Shown: positions 24,923 to 32,676, counted from the stretch's first letter. The stretch is 42,944 nt of DNA from Planctomycetota bacterium (GCA_019456225.1 VRUI01000044.1:1-42944), one strand, 5' to 3'. The notes: generated from the letters alone by a model not told the origin. Numbers and translations: made by a program.

Positions 24923-25693
24923 TTTATTCCATTCAACCTGTATGTTTTTTGCTTCTTCTTTTCTGATCGACAGGTGGTAACCTTTTACCTTTACCTCTAT
25001 AGGGTCGCCGAGGGGCGCCACTCTTTCAACCTCGATTACCGATCCCCTTGAGATTCCCATCTCTACAAATCTTTTTGTCACTGAAGATTTGTTTGTGACC
25101 TTCCTGACGACACACTTGTCGCCCTTGTTGCCGGCGACCACATCCAATAAAGTAGTAAGCGTTGACTTGGACGTCATCTTTTCTTTTTCGCTTTGGAGAA
25201 TTTTTATCCTGGTGTCGATGCATGCCGTGCAATCGGATTTTGTTTTTGGCGGGTCAGTGAAGCATCGCTTGTGAAACTGGCCGATCCAGTTATCGCCGCA
25301 TCGTGGACAGGTCTGGACAAACTCGGTAAAGGAGATGAGCCTTTCGACAAGGTCGTCGGGGATGACGTGCTCTATCTCGCAGGCACCCTGACGGGCGATG
25401 GACTTTTCAGCGCCGAGGATGTCGACGAAGAAATCCTCGAGAACCTCGTGCTTACGGATTATGCGCTCGGCCTCTTTGAGACCTTTAGCGGTCAGGGTGA
25501 TAACTTCGTAGGGCTTGTAGTTGATTAGCCCGCTTTTGGCAAGGGCCTGAAGGGCAGTAGTGACCGAACCGGCTTTGACACCGAGGCTGCCAGAGATGTC
25601 CTTGGCGCGGACGCCGCCCTTGTCTGATACTATATTAAATATAGTCTCCAGATAGTTTTCCAGAGACGCACTTAATTGATTCGATTTAACCAT
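24920..25693 (-). CDS. DtxR/IdeR-type iron regulator fused to Cys module and FeoA domain
   Basis: This 257-residue metal-dependent repressor has a winged helix-turn-helix (about 8-70) and then a DtxR dimerisation/metal domain. The ligand set HEVLED (His82, Glu83, Glu86) and CEIEH (Cys105, Glu108, His109) has the Cys typical of iron-sensing DtxR/IdeR, where manganese-sensing MntR has Glu. An inserted cluster follows, CX2C-X11-C-X10-CX2C (Cys129, 132, 144, 155, 158), which could hold Zn or an Fe-S centre. The C-terminus (about 180-255) is a FeoA/SH3-like domain. It heads the feoB operon, and its promoter overlaps a palindrome, so autoregulation is likely. Confidence 0.88.
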   Translation of the reverse strand: MVKSNQLSASLENYLETIFNIVSDKGGVRAKDISGSLGVKAGSVTTALQALAKSGLINYKPYEVITLTAKGLKEAERIIRKHEVLEDFFVDILGAEKSIARQGACEIEHVIPDDLVERLISFTEFVQTCPRCGDNWIGQFHKRCFTDPPKTKSDCTACIDTRIKILQSEKEKMTSKSTLTTLLDVVAGNKGDKCVVRKVTNKSSVTKRFVEMGISRGSVIEVERVAPLGDPIEVKVKGYHLSIRKEEAKNIQVEWNK

Positions 25694-25734
25694 AAGAATA
25701 CCACCTAAAAGAAAAATTGTAAGCCAGTACTAAT

Positions 25735-25763
25735 ATTATAAGGCAAGTCTTACTGTATGTCAA
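25735..25763 (-). promoter_or_regulatory. perfect sigma70 promoter with DtxR-type operator
   Basis: On the minus strand, TTGACA (25758-25763) and TATAAT (25735-25740) are separated by 17 bp, a perfect match to the sigma70 consensus. The 14-bp near-palindrome TAAGGCAAGTCTTA (25739-25752) lies across the spacer and the -10 box. That is the expected place for the DtxR-type repressor to block its own operon. Confidence 0.8.
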
Positions 25764-25884
25764 CAGGAAAAATTATTTTTGCCGGACAATCGCTCAACTA
25801 AACGACCCTTTGGTTTTTTTTTTGGGAATAGGTAAAATGGAACGAGCAATAAGACTTTGTAATATAGCTATAGTATATGTATAG

Positions 25885-26066
25885 CCAGAATGTCACTCGC
25901 GGACATAGCGCGCCCTTTTTTGGGCCTGGCAGGCTCGCTGAATTGGAATTTGGGGGTTATCCCCCAGCAACCATCTCACGCCTTATAATAATTCCAGTTA
26001 ATTAAAGCCTATATGTCGGGTGGCATCGGTCTCTCCGGGCCCGATGGCTAAACCCAGGATGCCCTT
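25885..26066. other. hairpin-rich ORF-free stretch, possible structured RNA
   Basis: Successive inverted repeats are ATGTC/GACAT (25890-25906), GCCC/GGGC with a T6 loop (25912-25925) and TGGGGG/CCCCCA with a TTAT loop (25951-25966). The last is enclosed by GGAATT/AATTCC (25945-25995). Then come CATCGG/CCGATG (26024-26046), enclosed by GGGT/ACCC. I could not match it to a known riboswitch or housekeeping RNA. The strand is undetermined. Confidence 0.35.
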
Positions 26067-26259
26067 ATGAAGTGACAATGACAGTAAAGCTTATCGGCTT
26101 GAACTAACTTGTTTTCATATTACTCCTCACTCCTTGATGCCCAAAATCTGTCTCTCAAAATCCGGAATCTGATTGACATTTACGCTCTGATTGGTTAAAA
26201 CTTCTCAAAACGGCATGGATGGCCGTAATTTCGATAGATCAGATTGCGGGAATTATTTT

Positions 26260-27234
26260 ATGAAGGCACTTATTACTGGCGGGGCGGGCTTTATCGGGTC
26301 GCATCTTTCCCGCAAGCTCATAGACAAGGGATGGTCCGTATCTGTTATTGACGACCTCAGCACCGGCTGCATCGACAATATCGCCTCGCTCATCGAAAAC
26401 CGCCAGATCAGTTTTGTCGAAGGCGATGCGTGTGACCCCGCCGTAATGGAAAGCCTGATCGCCGATTGCGACGTAGTTTTTCACCTGGCAGCCGCCGTTG
26501 GCGTCCAGCTCATCGTCGACCGTCCCGTCCACACCATCGAAACCAATATCCACGCAACCGAGGTAGTCCTCGAGCTTGCTAATAAGCACAAAAAGAAGGT
26601 CCTTCTCGTCTCGACCAGCGAAGTCTACGGCAAAAGCGAAAATGTCCCCTTCCGCGAAGATGACGACACGGTTCTGGGCAGCACGCGTTTTTCTCGCTGG
26701 TCCTACGCCTGCAGCAAGGCGATCGACGAATTTTTAGGCTTCGCCTATCACGACGAATTCGGCCTGGAAGTCGTAGTGGTAAGAATATTCAACACCATCG
26801 GCCCAAGGCAGACCGGCCAATACGGAATGGTGGTACCGCGGTTCGTCGACAAAGCCCTGAAAGGCGAGGATATCGAGATCTACGGAACCGGAAAACAGGC
26901 CAGGTGCTTTTGTTACGTCGCTGATGTCGTTGGAGCACTCATTGGACTCATCGAAAAGGATAACACCTTCGGACGCGTCTATAATATTGGTTCCGACGAA
27001 GAGATCACGATAGAAGCTCTCGCAGACAAAATAATCGAAAAGACCAGCTCAAAAAGCAAAACGAAATATCTATCCTACGAAGAGGCCTACGGAAAACCCT
27101 TCGACGACATGCTAAGACGGGTCCCATGCCTTGAAAGAATTAACCAGGCAATAGGGTACGAGCCAAAGGTAAAACTTGACGAAGCCCTCGACATGATAAT
27201 AAGTGACAAACAAAAACACCAGGAGCAGGGATGA
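26260..27234 (+). CDS. NAD-dependent sugar epimerase/dehydratase (extended SDR)
   Basis: This is a nucleotide-sugar-modifying enzyme of 324 residues. It has the NAD motif GGAGFIGS (7-14), the Ser/Thr element STSEVYG (about 118) and the catalytic YxxxK in YACSKA (about 148-153). It resembles UDP-glucose 4-epimerase and UDP-xylose synthase-type enzymes; the exact reaction cannot be fixed. The ATG at 26260 begins exactly at the Rossmann strand MKALITGGAG. The longer in-frame frame from 26191 has no family match. It is the first gene of a three-gene rightward envelope-glycan group. Confidence 0.85.
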   Translation: MKALITGGAGFIGSHLSRKLIDKGWSVSVIDDLSTGCIDNIASLIENRQISFVEGDACDPAVMESLIADCDVVFHLAAAVGVQLIVDRPVHTIETNIHATEVVLELANKHKKKVLLVSTSEVYGKSENVPFREDDDTVLGSTRFSRWSYACSKAIDEFLGFAYHDEFGLEVVVVRIFNTIGPRQTGQYGMVVPRFVDKALKGEDIEIYGTGKQARCFCYVADVVGALIGLIEKDNTFGRVYNIGSDEEITIEALADKIIEKTSSKSKTKYLSYEEAYGKPFDDMLRRVPCLERINQAIGYEPKVKLDEALDMIISDKQKHQEQG

Positions 27235-27272
27235 AAATACTTGCCTTTTCACCCAAATGTGCGATAATTTTT

Positions 27273-27307
27273 CATTATACATTAGACATTATACAATAAT
27301 CATTTAA
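27273..27307. repeat. 7-bp-period tract (unit CATTATA)
   Basis: CATTATA, CATTAGA, CATTATA, CAATAAT and CATTTAA run in strict 7-bp phase between the epimerase and the DegT gene, ending next to the GGGAG ribosome binding site. Confidence 0.65.
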
Positions 27308-27321
27308 TGGGAGTATTATAA

Positions 27322-28419
27322 ATGCAGGTTCCAGTCCTGGAATTAAAGGCGCAGTATGCGAGTATGAAAGATGATATCCTCGAGCAGATCAACGAGGTTC
27401 TTGACGCTCAATGGGTCATCGGCGGGCCAAAAGTCGAAGATCTCGAAAAACGCATTGCAAAACTAAGCGAGTGCAAATTTGCCGTCGGCGTCTCCAGCGG
27501 CACAGACGCAATCCTGAATTCCCTGATGAGCCTTGACATCGGACCTGGCGACGAGGTCATCACTACCCCGTTTACATTTTTCGCTACCGGCGGCTGCATC
27601 GCCCGAACCGGGGCGAAACCGGTCTTTGTCGACATCGATGAAAAGACTTACAACATCGACCCGACATTGATAGAAGCAGCCGTCACCGACAACACCAAAG
27701 CGATAATGCCCGTCCACCTCTACGGCCAGATGGCTGACATGGAACCGATCATGCGGATCGCTGGTATTTACGGACTCGCCGTCATCGAAGACGCCGCCCA
27801 GTCGATCTCAAGCACATACAACAAAAAACCGGCCGGCTCTATCGGCACTACAGGCTGCTTTAGCTTTTACCCGTCAAAAAATCTTGGCGGTATCGGAGAC
27901 GGCGGAATGGTTGTCACCAACGACGAACGTCTTTATCAGCGTCTGAAAGTTATGCGCAACCACGGACAGACCGGCGCATACGAACATAAGTACATCGGCG
28001 GCAATTTCCGGCTCGACGCCATACAAGCGGCCGCACTACTCATCAAGCTAAAACACCTGGGCAAATGGTCGGCGGCAAGACGCAAAAACGCGGCATACTA
28101 TAATAAAAAGCTCGCCGATTCGCCGGTAACAATTCCATATATCGACGAGCAGTGCGTTTCGATCTATAACCAGTATGTAATCCGAGTTCCAAACCGCGAC
28201 AAGGTTTTTGACCACCTGAGAAACAACGACGTCGGCTGCATGGTTTATTACCCGATGCCGCTTCACATGCAGGAATGCTTTGCGTATCTCGGTTACAAGG
28301 AAGGCGATCTCCCTGTCGCAGAAAAAGCGGCAAAGGAAGTAATGGCACTGCCGGTATACCCGGAACTAACAAACGAAATGCAGGACTATGCAATAAAAAG
28401 CATACTCGATTTCCTGTAA
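27322..28419 (+). CDS. DegT/DnrJ/EryC1/StrS-family sugar aminotransferase
   Basis: This PLP enzyme transfers an amino group to a keto-sugar nucleotide. Its 365 residues carry GVSSGTDAI (about 56-64), the PLP-stacking region HLYGQMADM, the Asp of EDAAQS (about 156-161) and the Schiff-base Lys186 in SFYPSKNLGG. The overall pattern is closest to WbpE-like aminotransferases acting on UDP-hexuluronic acids, but the specificity is an inference. GGGAG lies nine bases before the ATG. The preceding epimerase could supply or act on the same sugar series. Confidence 0.92.
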   Translation: MQVPVLELKAQYASMKDDILEQINEVLDAQWVIGGPKVEDLEKRIAKLSECKFAVGVSSGTDAILNSLMSLDIGPGDEVITTPFTFFATGGCIARTGAKPVFVDIDEKTYNIDPTLIEAAVTDNTKAIMPVHLYGQMADMEPIMRIAGIYGLAVIEDAAQSISSTYNKKPAGSIGTTGCFSFYPSKNLGGIGDGGMVVTNDERLYQRLKVMRNHGQTGAYEHKYIGGNFRLDAIQAAALLIKLKHLGKWSAARRKNAAYYNKKLADSPVTIPYIDEQCVSIYNQYVIRVPNRDKVFDHLRNNDVGCMVYYPMPLHMQECFAYLGYKEGDLPVAEKAAKEVMALPVYPELTNEMQDYAIKSILDFL

Positions 28420-28428
28420 AAACAAAAA

Positions 28429-28448
28429 CCCGAAGCGCAAGCGCAGGG
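28429..28448 (+). repeat. post-stop hairpin, consensus copy
   Basis: CCCGAAGCGCAAGCGCAGGG, nine bases after the DegT stop codon, is identical to the first hairpin of both triple-hairpin repeats in the rnf operon. It folds as CCC/GGG, an internal loop, then GC/GC capped by a GCAA tetraloop. Confidence 0.7.
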
Positions 28449-28479
28449 ATAAAGAATTAAAAATTCGGAAAACCTTTAA

Positions 28480-29397
28480 ATGCTTTCATCAATAATAAAA
28501 TTAGCACGAGTCGATCACTGGATCAAGAATGTTGTCGTTCTAATACCGGTGATTCTCAGCAAGCAAATATTTGGAGAAAATGCGCTGGTATATGGCGGGT
28601 ATGCACTCGCCGCGGCGGTAGCTTTTTGTTTTGCCTCATCTTTTGCTTATGCGATAAACGACATAAAAGACGCCGACGCCGACAGAAAACACCCCCGCAA
28701 AAAAAATCGCCCGGTAGCATCCGGTAGTATTAGTAAACCCGCAGCACTTGCGATAGCGGCATGTTTCATCGTTCTTGCTTTCGGCATTTCAATCGCCGTC
28801 TCTTACATCCTTACATTTATCATCGCTCTTTACCTTGTATTGCAGGTCACTTACTCGATATTTCTAAAACAGAAACCTCTCATCGACGTCATCTGTATCG
28901 CACTGGGTTTTGTCCTGCGAGCAGCAGCCGGCGCAGTAGCAATTGAAGTCAATCTTAGTCCATGGCTCTTTATCTGCATGTTTACGATCTGCCTGTTCAT
29001 GGGCTTTTGCAAGAGATACAACGAGATGGTAACCCTCGGCGACACCGATACTGCAGAAGACCACAGACACACTCTATTGCTATACACCCCCGACCTGCTT
29101 ACTCACCTGATAACTTTGTCGGCCGGTATTGCAGTGGTAGTATTCCTCTTTTACGGACTCAACCCCGCAACCGTCGCACGCATCGGAACAAACTACCTGA
29201 TCTACACATTACCGCTGGTCGTATACGCAGTATTCCGCTTCGCCATGCTTTCGATGAGAGGCGCATACACCGACCCGACCGACTTGATACTTCACGACAG
29301 GCCCTTCCAGATTACGGTCGGGCTGTGGGCTTTAATGACGGGTGGAATCATTCTTTACGGAAAAGATCTGACCGACTGGCTTGACAAACTTTATTAG
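28480..29397 (+). CDS. UbiA-family prenyl-phosphate phosphoribosyltransferase-like protein
   Basis: This 305-residue membrane enzyme has about eight helices. The first UbiA motif is NDIKDADADRKHPRKKNRPV (60-79), and the second acidic site lies in MGFCKRYNEM (about 172). The N-terminus LARVDHWIKNVVVLIPV matches 5-phosphoribosyl-monophospho-decaprenol synthases (DPPR synthase, Rv3806c type). These make prenyl-phosphoribose, a donor for arabinose or ribose in envelope glycans. It follows the epimerase and aminotransferase and is probably cotranscribed after a 60-bp spacer. Other prenyltransferase activities cannot be excluded. Confidence 0.85.
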   Translation: MLSSIIKLARVDHWIKNVVVLIPVILSKQIFGENALVYGGYALAAAVAFCFASSFAYAINDIKDADADRKHPRKKNRPVASGSISKPAALAIAACFIVLAFGISIAVSYILTFIIALYLVLQVTYSIFLKQKPLIDVICIALGFVLRAAAGAVAIEVNLSPWLFICMFTICLFMGFCKRYNEMVTLGDTDTAEDHRHTLLLYTPDLLTHLITLSAGIAVVVFLFYGLNPATVARIGTNYLIYTLPLVVYAVFRFAMLSMRGAYTDPTDLILHDRPFQITVGLWALMTGGIILYGKDLTDWLDKLY

Positions 29398-29865
29398 ATT
29401 GCCTGTTAGACAAATACCAGGAACGAAATCCTGAACACGAAACAAACACAAATTAGCATTTATTCCATGCTCTCAACATCTCCCAATCAAGCAATCCGCC
29501 TTTAGTTATCGGAACATTAATGCTAAATACACCTGAAAAACTTTCCAACTGCCGCAACCCAAAATATATCCATATACTCCAAAAACCTATTTCTCTTTTG
29601 AGTATCCTCTCTAATCTCTTTACAAAACAAACCCTTTTTAGGCCAATATACAGACATTAAAGGCTGTTCAAGGAAATGCCCATTTTTCTCGCGAGGAAAT
29701 CGGCTGGAGGTGCAAGTAAAAAACCTGCACATTGAACGCCTATTGCGTAATAATTTTAGCTTATTCTGTGTTTTTTTGCATGCACAACACTTATTTTGCC
29801 GAATAAAAATCTATGGTGCTGGATATGAAAAAATTTAATCCTCAAAACAAATTAAAAGGATTGAA
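29398..29865. other. A+T-rich intergenic region, no gene seen
   Basis: This 468-bp gap lies between two rightward genes. It contains one modest inverted repeat (GTGCA/TGCAC at about 29711-29731, on either side of AGTAAAAAACC) and A+T-rich sequence, probably the promoter region of the receiver gene. A 69-codon frame at 29523-29732 on the minus strand has no ribosome binding site and no family features. Confidence 0.45.
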
Positions 29866-30312
29866 ATGGCGACTGAAACATACGATATAGCCCAACAAAC
29901 CTTTTCCAGCTTAAGGGACGAGGTAATTATTCTCATAGTTGAGGATAACCAGGGACATTACACTTTAACTAAACACTGCCTCAGGCAAGCCGGCATTGAC
30001 AATAAAGTCGTCTGGCTTCCTAATGGACAGGAAGCACTCGATTACCTCAGAGGCGAAGGAAATCCCGCAATAAACTCCACCAAATACATCATGCTGCTCG
30101 ACATTCGTATGCCAAAGGTTGATGGGATTGAAGTTCTTAGCACGATAAAACAGGATGAAGTTCTTAAAGATATTTCAGTAATAATGCTAACGACAAGCGC
30201 AGACCAGCAGATCGCACGTAAATGTTACGAACTCGGATGCGACGCTCATATCATAAAACCACCGGGAGAAGTACTCCTGAAAGCAATAGACAGGGTCAGC
30301 CAGAGGATATAA
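29866..30312 (+). CDS. stand-alone CheY-like response regulator receiver
   Basis: This single receiver domain (148 residues) has no output domain. It has the acidic pair Glu26-Asp27 (VEDN), phosphoacceptor Asp79 (LLDIRMPKVDG), the Thr switch at about 109-110 (MLTTSAD) and Lys131 (IIKP). The sequence around EDNQGHYTLTKHCLRQAG resembles the Rcp1/phytochrome-type receivers. AAAGGA lies before the ATG. No histidine kinase is encoded in the window, so its partner is elsewhere. The gene ends 21 bp before the tRNA-His-derived direct repeat. Confidence 0.9.
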   Translation: MATETYDIAQQTFSSLRDEVIILIVEDNQGHYTLTKHCLRQAGIDNKVVWLPNGQEALDYLRGEGNPAINSTKYIMLLDIRMPKVDGIEVLSTIKQDEVLKDISVIMLTTSADQQIARKCYELGCDAHIIKPPGEVLLKAIDRVSQRI

Positions 30313-30332
30313 GGGATACGGCCGGGGGAGAC

Positions 30333-30369
30333 AAGCAGAAAAAGGGTGGATGAGGGGACTTGAACCCCC
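30333..30369. repeat. att-like direct repeat, left (tRNA-His 3' fragment)
   Basis: This is 37 of 37 bases identical to 31589-31625. Bases 30345-30369 correspond to the T-stem, T-loop and 3' acceptor strand of tRNA-His on the minus strand. Homology stops exactly at the T-stem. Confidence 0.88.
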
Positions 30370-30438
30370 ACGATTCGTTAGCTTTAATTAAAATATTGGT
30401 GCTGGAAAGTTTAAATATTTTGAGTTATTATATCGTAC

Positions 30439-31569
30439 ATGCAATTGTTCGGAAACGACATAGAAGGTGGATTGGAGCTTTACAAAAAACTGAACCCAAA
30501 ATACGTCCCTGCTTTTGAGAAATTCTCACCTGAGAATAAAGCTGCACTTGCGTTATATTTTCTACCTCATACATCAAAGAAAGATGTGCTAGGCGTTACT
30601 CGTCCCAGGATGGTCAAGTGGTATTGTCCATTTGCAAACCAGAAGGATTTCCCTAGCGGTCATCGGTATTGCATAAATGTCTATACCGGATGCAGTCATA
30701 ATTGTCGATACTGTTATGCTCAGGGCTATGAGCCAGATGAGGCAAAATGCAAGGACAGCTATAAAAAGAAGCTGCAGAAAGACCTTTCAGAAATTGAAGA
30801 TTTCAATATCCCCGCCGCCCCACTTCACTTGTCCAACAGTACTGACCCGCTTCAACCTCTGGAATTGAAGCAAAGATTGACGCATTATACACTAGAACAG
30901 ATTGCCAGATATAGAAAGTATTTTACTACAGTAACTATCCTGACGAAAAACCCAACAATTCTCACTGAACCTACATATCTGGAAGCTTTGTCATCGATTA
31001 TGAAGCTTCCGAAAAACCACAGTTGCAATGAAATGTTCAACTCGACATCACTGCCTCCTTTGAGAATAGAAGTTTCTGTTGCTTTTCAGGATGAATCCAA
31101 TGCATCTTTCTATGACACTGGAGCTCCGAGTATTAACAGCAGGCTTTCAGCTATTGAGACATTGCGTAAAAATGGTATACCGGTTGTTCTACGTATTGAC
31201 CCGCTTCTTCCACGCAATCCACTGCCCTATGGAAAATCACTCGAAGACTTTCAATTGCCGGATGCCCAGAGCCTTAATGCTTTAGAATCTCTGGTAAACT
31301 TTGCCAAGGAACAACAACTCCTACATATTGTTTATTCGGTCGCAAAAGTTGTTATGCCCAGGTACAAACCTATGCTGGAATCAATGGGCAGACTCAAGCA
31401 AGTCTATGAACACATCGCCAATGGTGAAAAACTGGTCTTTCGAGGCGGTTCATGGCGACTGCCCGATAAACTTGCTCAAGTCCACATTACAATGCCATTT
31501 GTTCAAATATGTAATAGTTATGGAATGAATGTCTACTACTGCAAACAAAACCTCCTTAAAACACCTTAA
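30439..31569 (+). CDS. SPL-like radical SAM protein carried by the tRNA-His insertion
   Basis: This 376-residue radical SAM enzyme has a [4Fe-4S] motif CX3CX2C at Cys85, 89 and 92 (YTGCSHNCRYCYA). Two further Cys upstream (63 and 78) might bind a second cluster. The region SGHRYCINVYTGC and the later VSVAFQDE and LRIDPLLP blocks place it near the spore photoproduct lyase/Rv2578c/PA0069 group of DNA- or RNA-related radical SAM proteins. True SPL catalytic identity is not shown. The CDS fills almost the whole insertion and ends 19 bp before the right repeat. The ATG at 30439 has no obvious Shine-Dalgarno sequence. Confidence 0.82.
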   Translation: MQLFGNDIEGGLELYKKLNPKYVPAFEKFSPENKAALALYFLPHTSKKDVLGVTRPRMVKWYCPFANQKDFPSGHRYCINVYTGCSHNCRYCYAQGYEPDEAKCKDSYKKKLQKDLSEIEDFNIPAAPLHLSNSTDPLQPLELKQRLTHYTLEQIARYRKYFTTVTILTKNPTILTEPTYLEALSSIMKLPKNHSCNEMFNSTSLPPLRIEVSVAFQDESNASFYDTGAPSINSRLSAIETLRKNGIPVVLRIDPLLPRNPLPYGKSLEDFQLPDAQSLNALESLVNFAKEQQLLHIVYSVAKVVMPRYKPMLESMGRLKQVYEHIANGEKLVFRGGSWRLPDKLAQVHITMPFVQICNSYGMNVYYCKQNLLKTP

Positions 31570-31588
31570 ACGATGCCATCTGGAAAAA

Positions 31589-31625
31589 AAGCAGAAAAAG
31601 GGTGGATGAGGGGACTTGAACCCCC
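31589..31625. repeat. att-like direct repeat, right (within intact tRNA-His)
   Basis: This is the 37-bp copy that includes the 3' half of the intact tRNA-His gene (31601-31625) and its 3' flank with the T-run. Confidence 0.88.
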
Positions 31626-31675
31626 GACCCCCAGGATCACAACCTGGTGCTCTAGCCAGCTGAGCTACATCCACC
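31601..31675 (-). tRNA. tRNA-His (GTG anticodon)
   Basis: Read on the minus strand, the acceptor GTGGATG pairs with CATCCAC, the D-arm is GCTCAGCTGGCTAGAGC, and the anticodon loop TTGTGAT gives GTG (His). The T-arm is GGGGG-TTCAAGT-CCCCT. A G at position -1 faces C73, as required for tRNA-His. CCA is not encoded. A T-rich run follows the 3' end. The gene is the integration target of the neighbouring 1.26-kb insertion. Confidence 0.95.
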
Positions 31676-31727
31676 ATAAAACATTATATCTGGCGAAAAA
31701 CGCCTTTTTTGCAATGCTGAAAGCGGC

Positions 31728-31755
31728 ATTTTACGCATTTACGCAGAAATGTCAA
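31728..31755 (-). promoter_or_regulatory. promoter for tRNA-His
   Basis: On the minus strand, TTGACA (31750-31755) and TAAAAT (31728-31733) are separated by 16 bp. A GGCG/CGCC hairpin lies in the leader. A second TATAAT at 31683-31688 sits very close to the mature 5' end and lacks a well-spaced -35 box. Confidence 0.55.
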
Positions 31756-31875
31756 GAAATCTCTGGCCAATATGCCTAAATTGTTAAAATCCAGCCTCTA
31801 ATCAAGCAAAATTATACCGTAACAAAAAGAAATGCCATTACACTCAAGCTTACCGTTTTTTAAATATTCGGCAAA

Positions 31876-32676
31876 TCAGTAGTCCCTGAACCCTCTTCTG
31901 GCCCGGAGAACCTTTGATCGGCGCTTTATTTTTTTGTAGAGACGCTCAACCTGCCCCGGTTGTGAATTCTGCATGTATGAGTCCACCAGTAAATACCTCA
32001 TCTCATCGTCGAAGTATTTATCGGCCATGGAAAAATCAAATGCGGCAAGATTTCTAACGACGTCGGTTTTTTTGACTGCCCGGCTTGTGCTCATCCTGTG
32101 AAGATCGATCAATGCAAAATCGCATGTCGCGGCGTCTTCGCTCTCAAGATAGAGGTGCCACACATAAAGATCGGGCATATTAACGCCTGCGTCGTGTACT
32201 CTGCGAATAAATCTCCCTAAATTTTCGATCACACGTTTCTTTTCCTCCCCTGACATGCCGCTGAAGTTTTCGGTAACAAATTCTTGAAAACACTGACCAT
32301 CGAGTTTTTCGGTAACAAAAAAAGATCTCGATTCAATTCCAAACCGCATTTCCATACCAAAACAAACAGGACGATATGTCATGATCCCGTTATCAAGAAG
32401 GAATTTTGCGTTCTCCCACTCATATTGTCCCTGCGAACATATATGCCCGGATTTACAGCCTGCAAACAACATGTCCTTGAAATGAGGCCGGATAAACCTC
32501 TTCATGAAAAACTCTTTTGAGCCCCCGTCACTTTTCAGAGTAAACGATGTTACATCGCGTTTTTTGTTTTTTCCAATAAAACTCCCCTTGGAATATGAGA
32601 AGAAATCATCAAAGCTGACAAGCCCAAGCCCTGCAAAATACTCGCGGTAATCCTTATTAAATTCGATTTTTATCAT
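31876..32676 (-). CDS. WaaP/RfaP-like lipopolysaccharide core kinase
   Basis: This 266-residue protein-kinase-like fold belongs to the Kdo/heptose kinase family. Its recognisable parts are FFMKRFIRP (ATP-site Lys region, about 57-65), the WaaP catalytic-loop equivalent MPDLYVWHLYL (about 167-177) and FALIDLHRM (about 187-195), which supplies the metal-binding Asp. It presumably phosphorylates a lipid A or LPS core sugar at the cytoplasmic face. The ATG at 32676 is preferred over an upstream in-frame TTG at 32694. No strong ribosome binding site is visible. The hydrolase gene upstream on the same strand is 143 bp away. Confidence 0.8.
   Translation of the reverse strand: MIKIEFNKDYREYFAGLGLVSFDDFFSYSKGSFIGKNKKRDVTSFTLKSDGGSKEFFMKRFIRPHFKDMLFAGCKSGHICSQGQYEWENAKFLLDNGIMTYRPVCFGMEMRFGIESRSFFVTEKLDGQCFQEFVTENFSGMSGEEKKRVIENLGRFIRRVHDAGVNMPDLYVWHLYLESEDAATCDFALIDLHRMSTSRAVKKTDVVRNLAAFDFSMADKYFDDEMRYLLVDSYMQNSQPGQVERLYKKIKRRSKVLRARRGFRDY

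Larger units (their letters stand above)
25694..26259. other. long divergent region between iron and sugar operons
   Basis: This 566-bp gap holds the iron-operon promoter (25735-25763), a hairpin-rich stretch (25885-26066) and a short 7-bp-period tract (TTACTCC, TCACTCC, TTGATGC at 26120-26140). No credible ORF is present. Confidence 0.55.
30333..31625. mobile_element. 1.26-kb tRNA-His insertion bounded by 37-bp direct repeats
   Basis: A perfect 37-bp repeat (30333-30369 and 31589-31625) contains the T-arm and 3' acceptor half of tRNA-His plus 12 bp beyond it. The intact tRNA lies at the right end and a 3' fragment at the left end, the classic layout of an element integrated at a tRNA 3' end. 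Between the repeats there is a single gene (radical SAM protein), visibly A+T-richer than the flanks. There is no integrase, so it is either a remnant of a larger island or an element mobilised in trans. Confidence 0.8.

Noticed and set aside
25885-26066. Known riboswitch or housekeeping RNA (c-di-GMP, glycine, cobalamin, Moco, SRP, tmRNA, 6S)
   Set aside because: None of the conserved cores I know could be aligned on either strand; only generic hairpins were found.
29523-29732. 69-codon minus-strand frame before the receiver gene
   Set aside because: It has no ribosome binding site and no recognisable domain, and its sequence is A+T-rich intergenic DNA.
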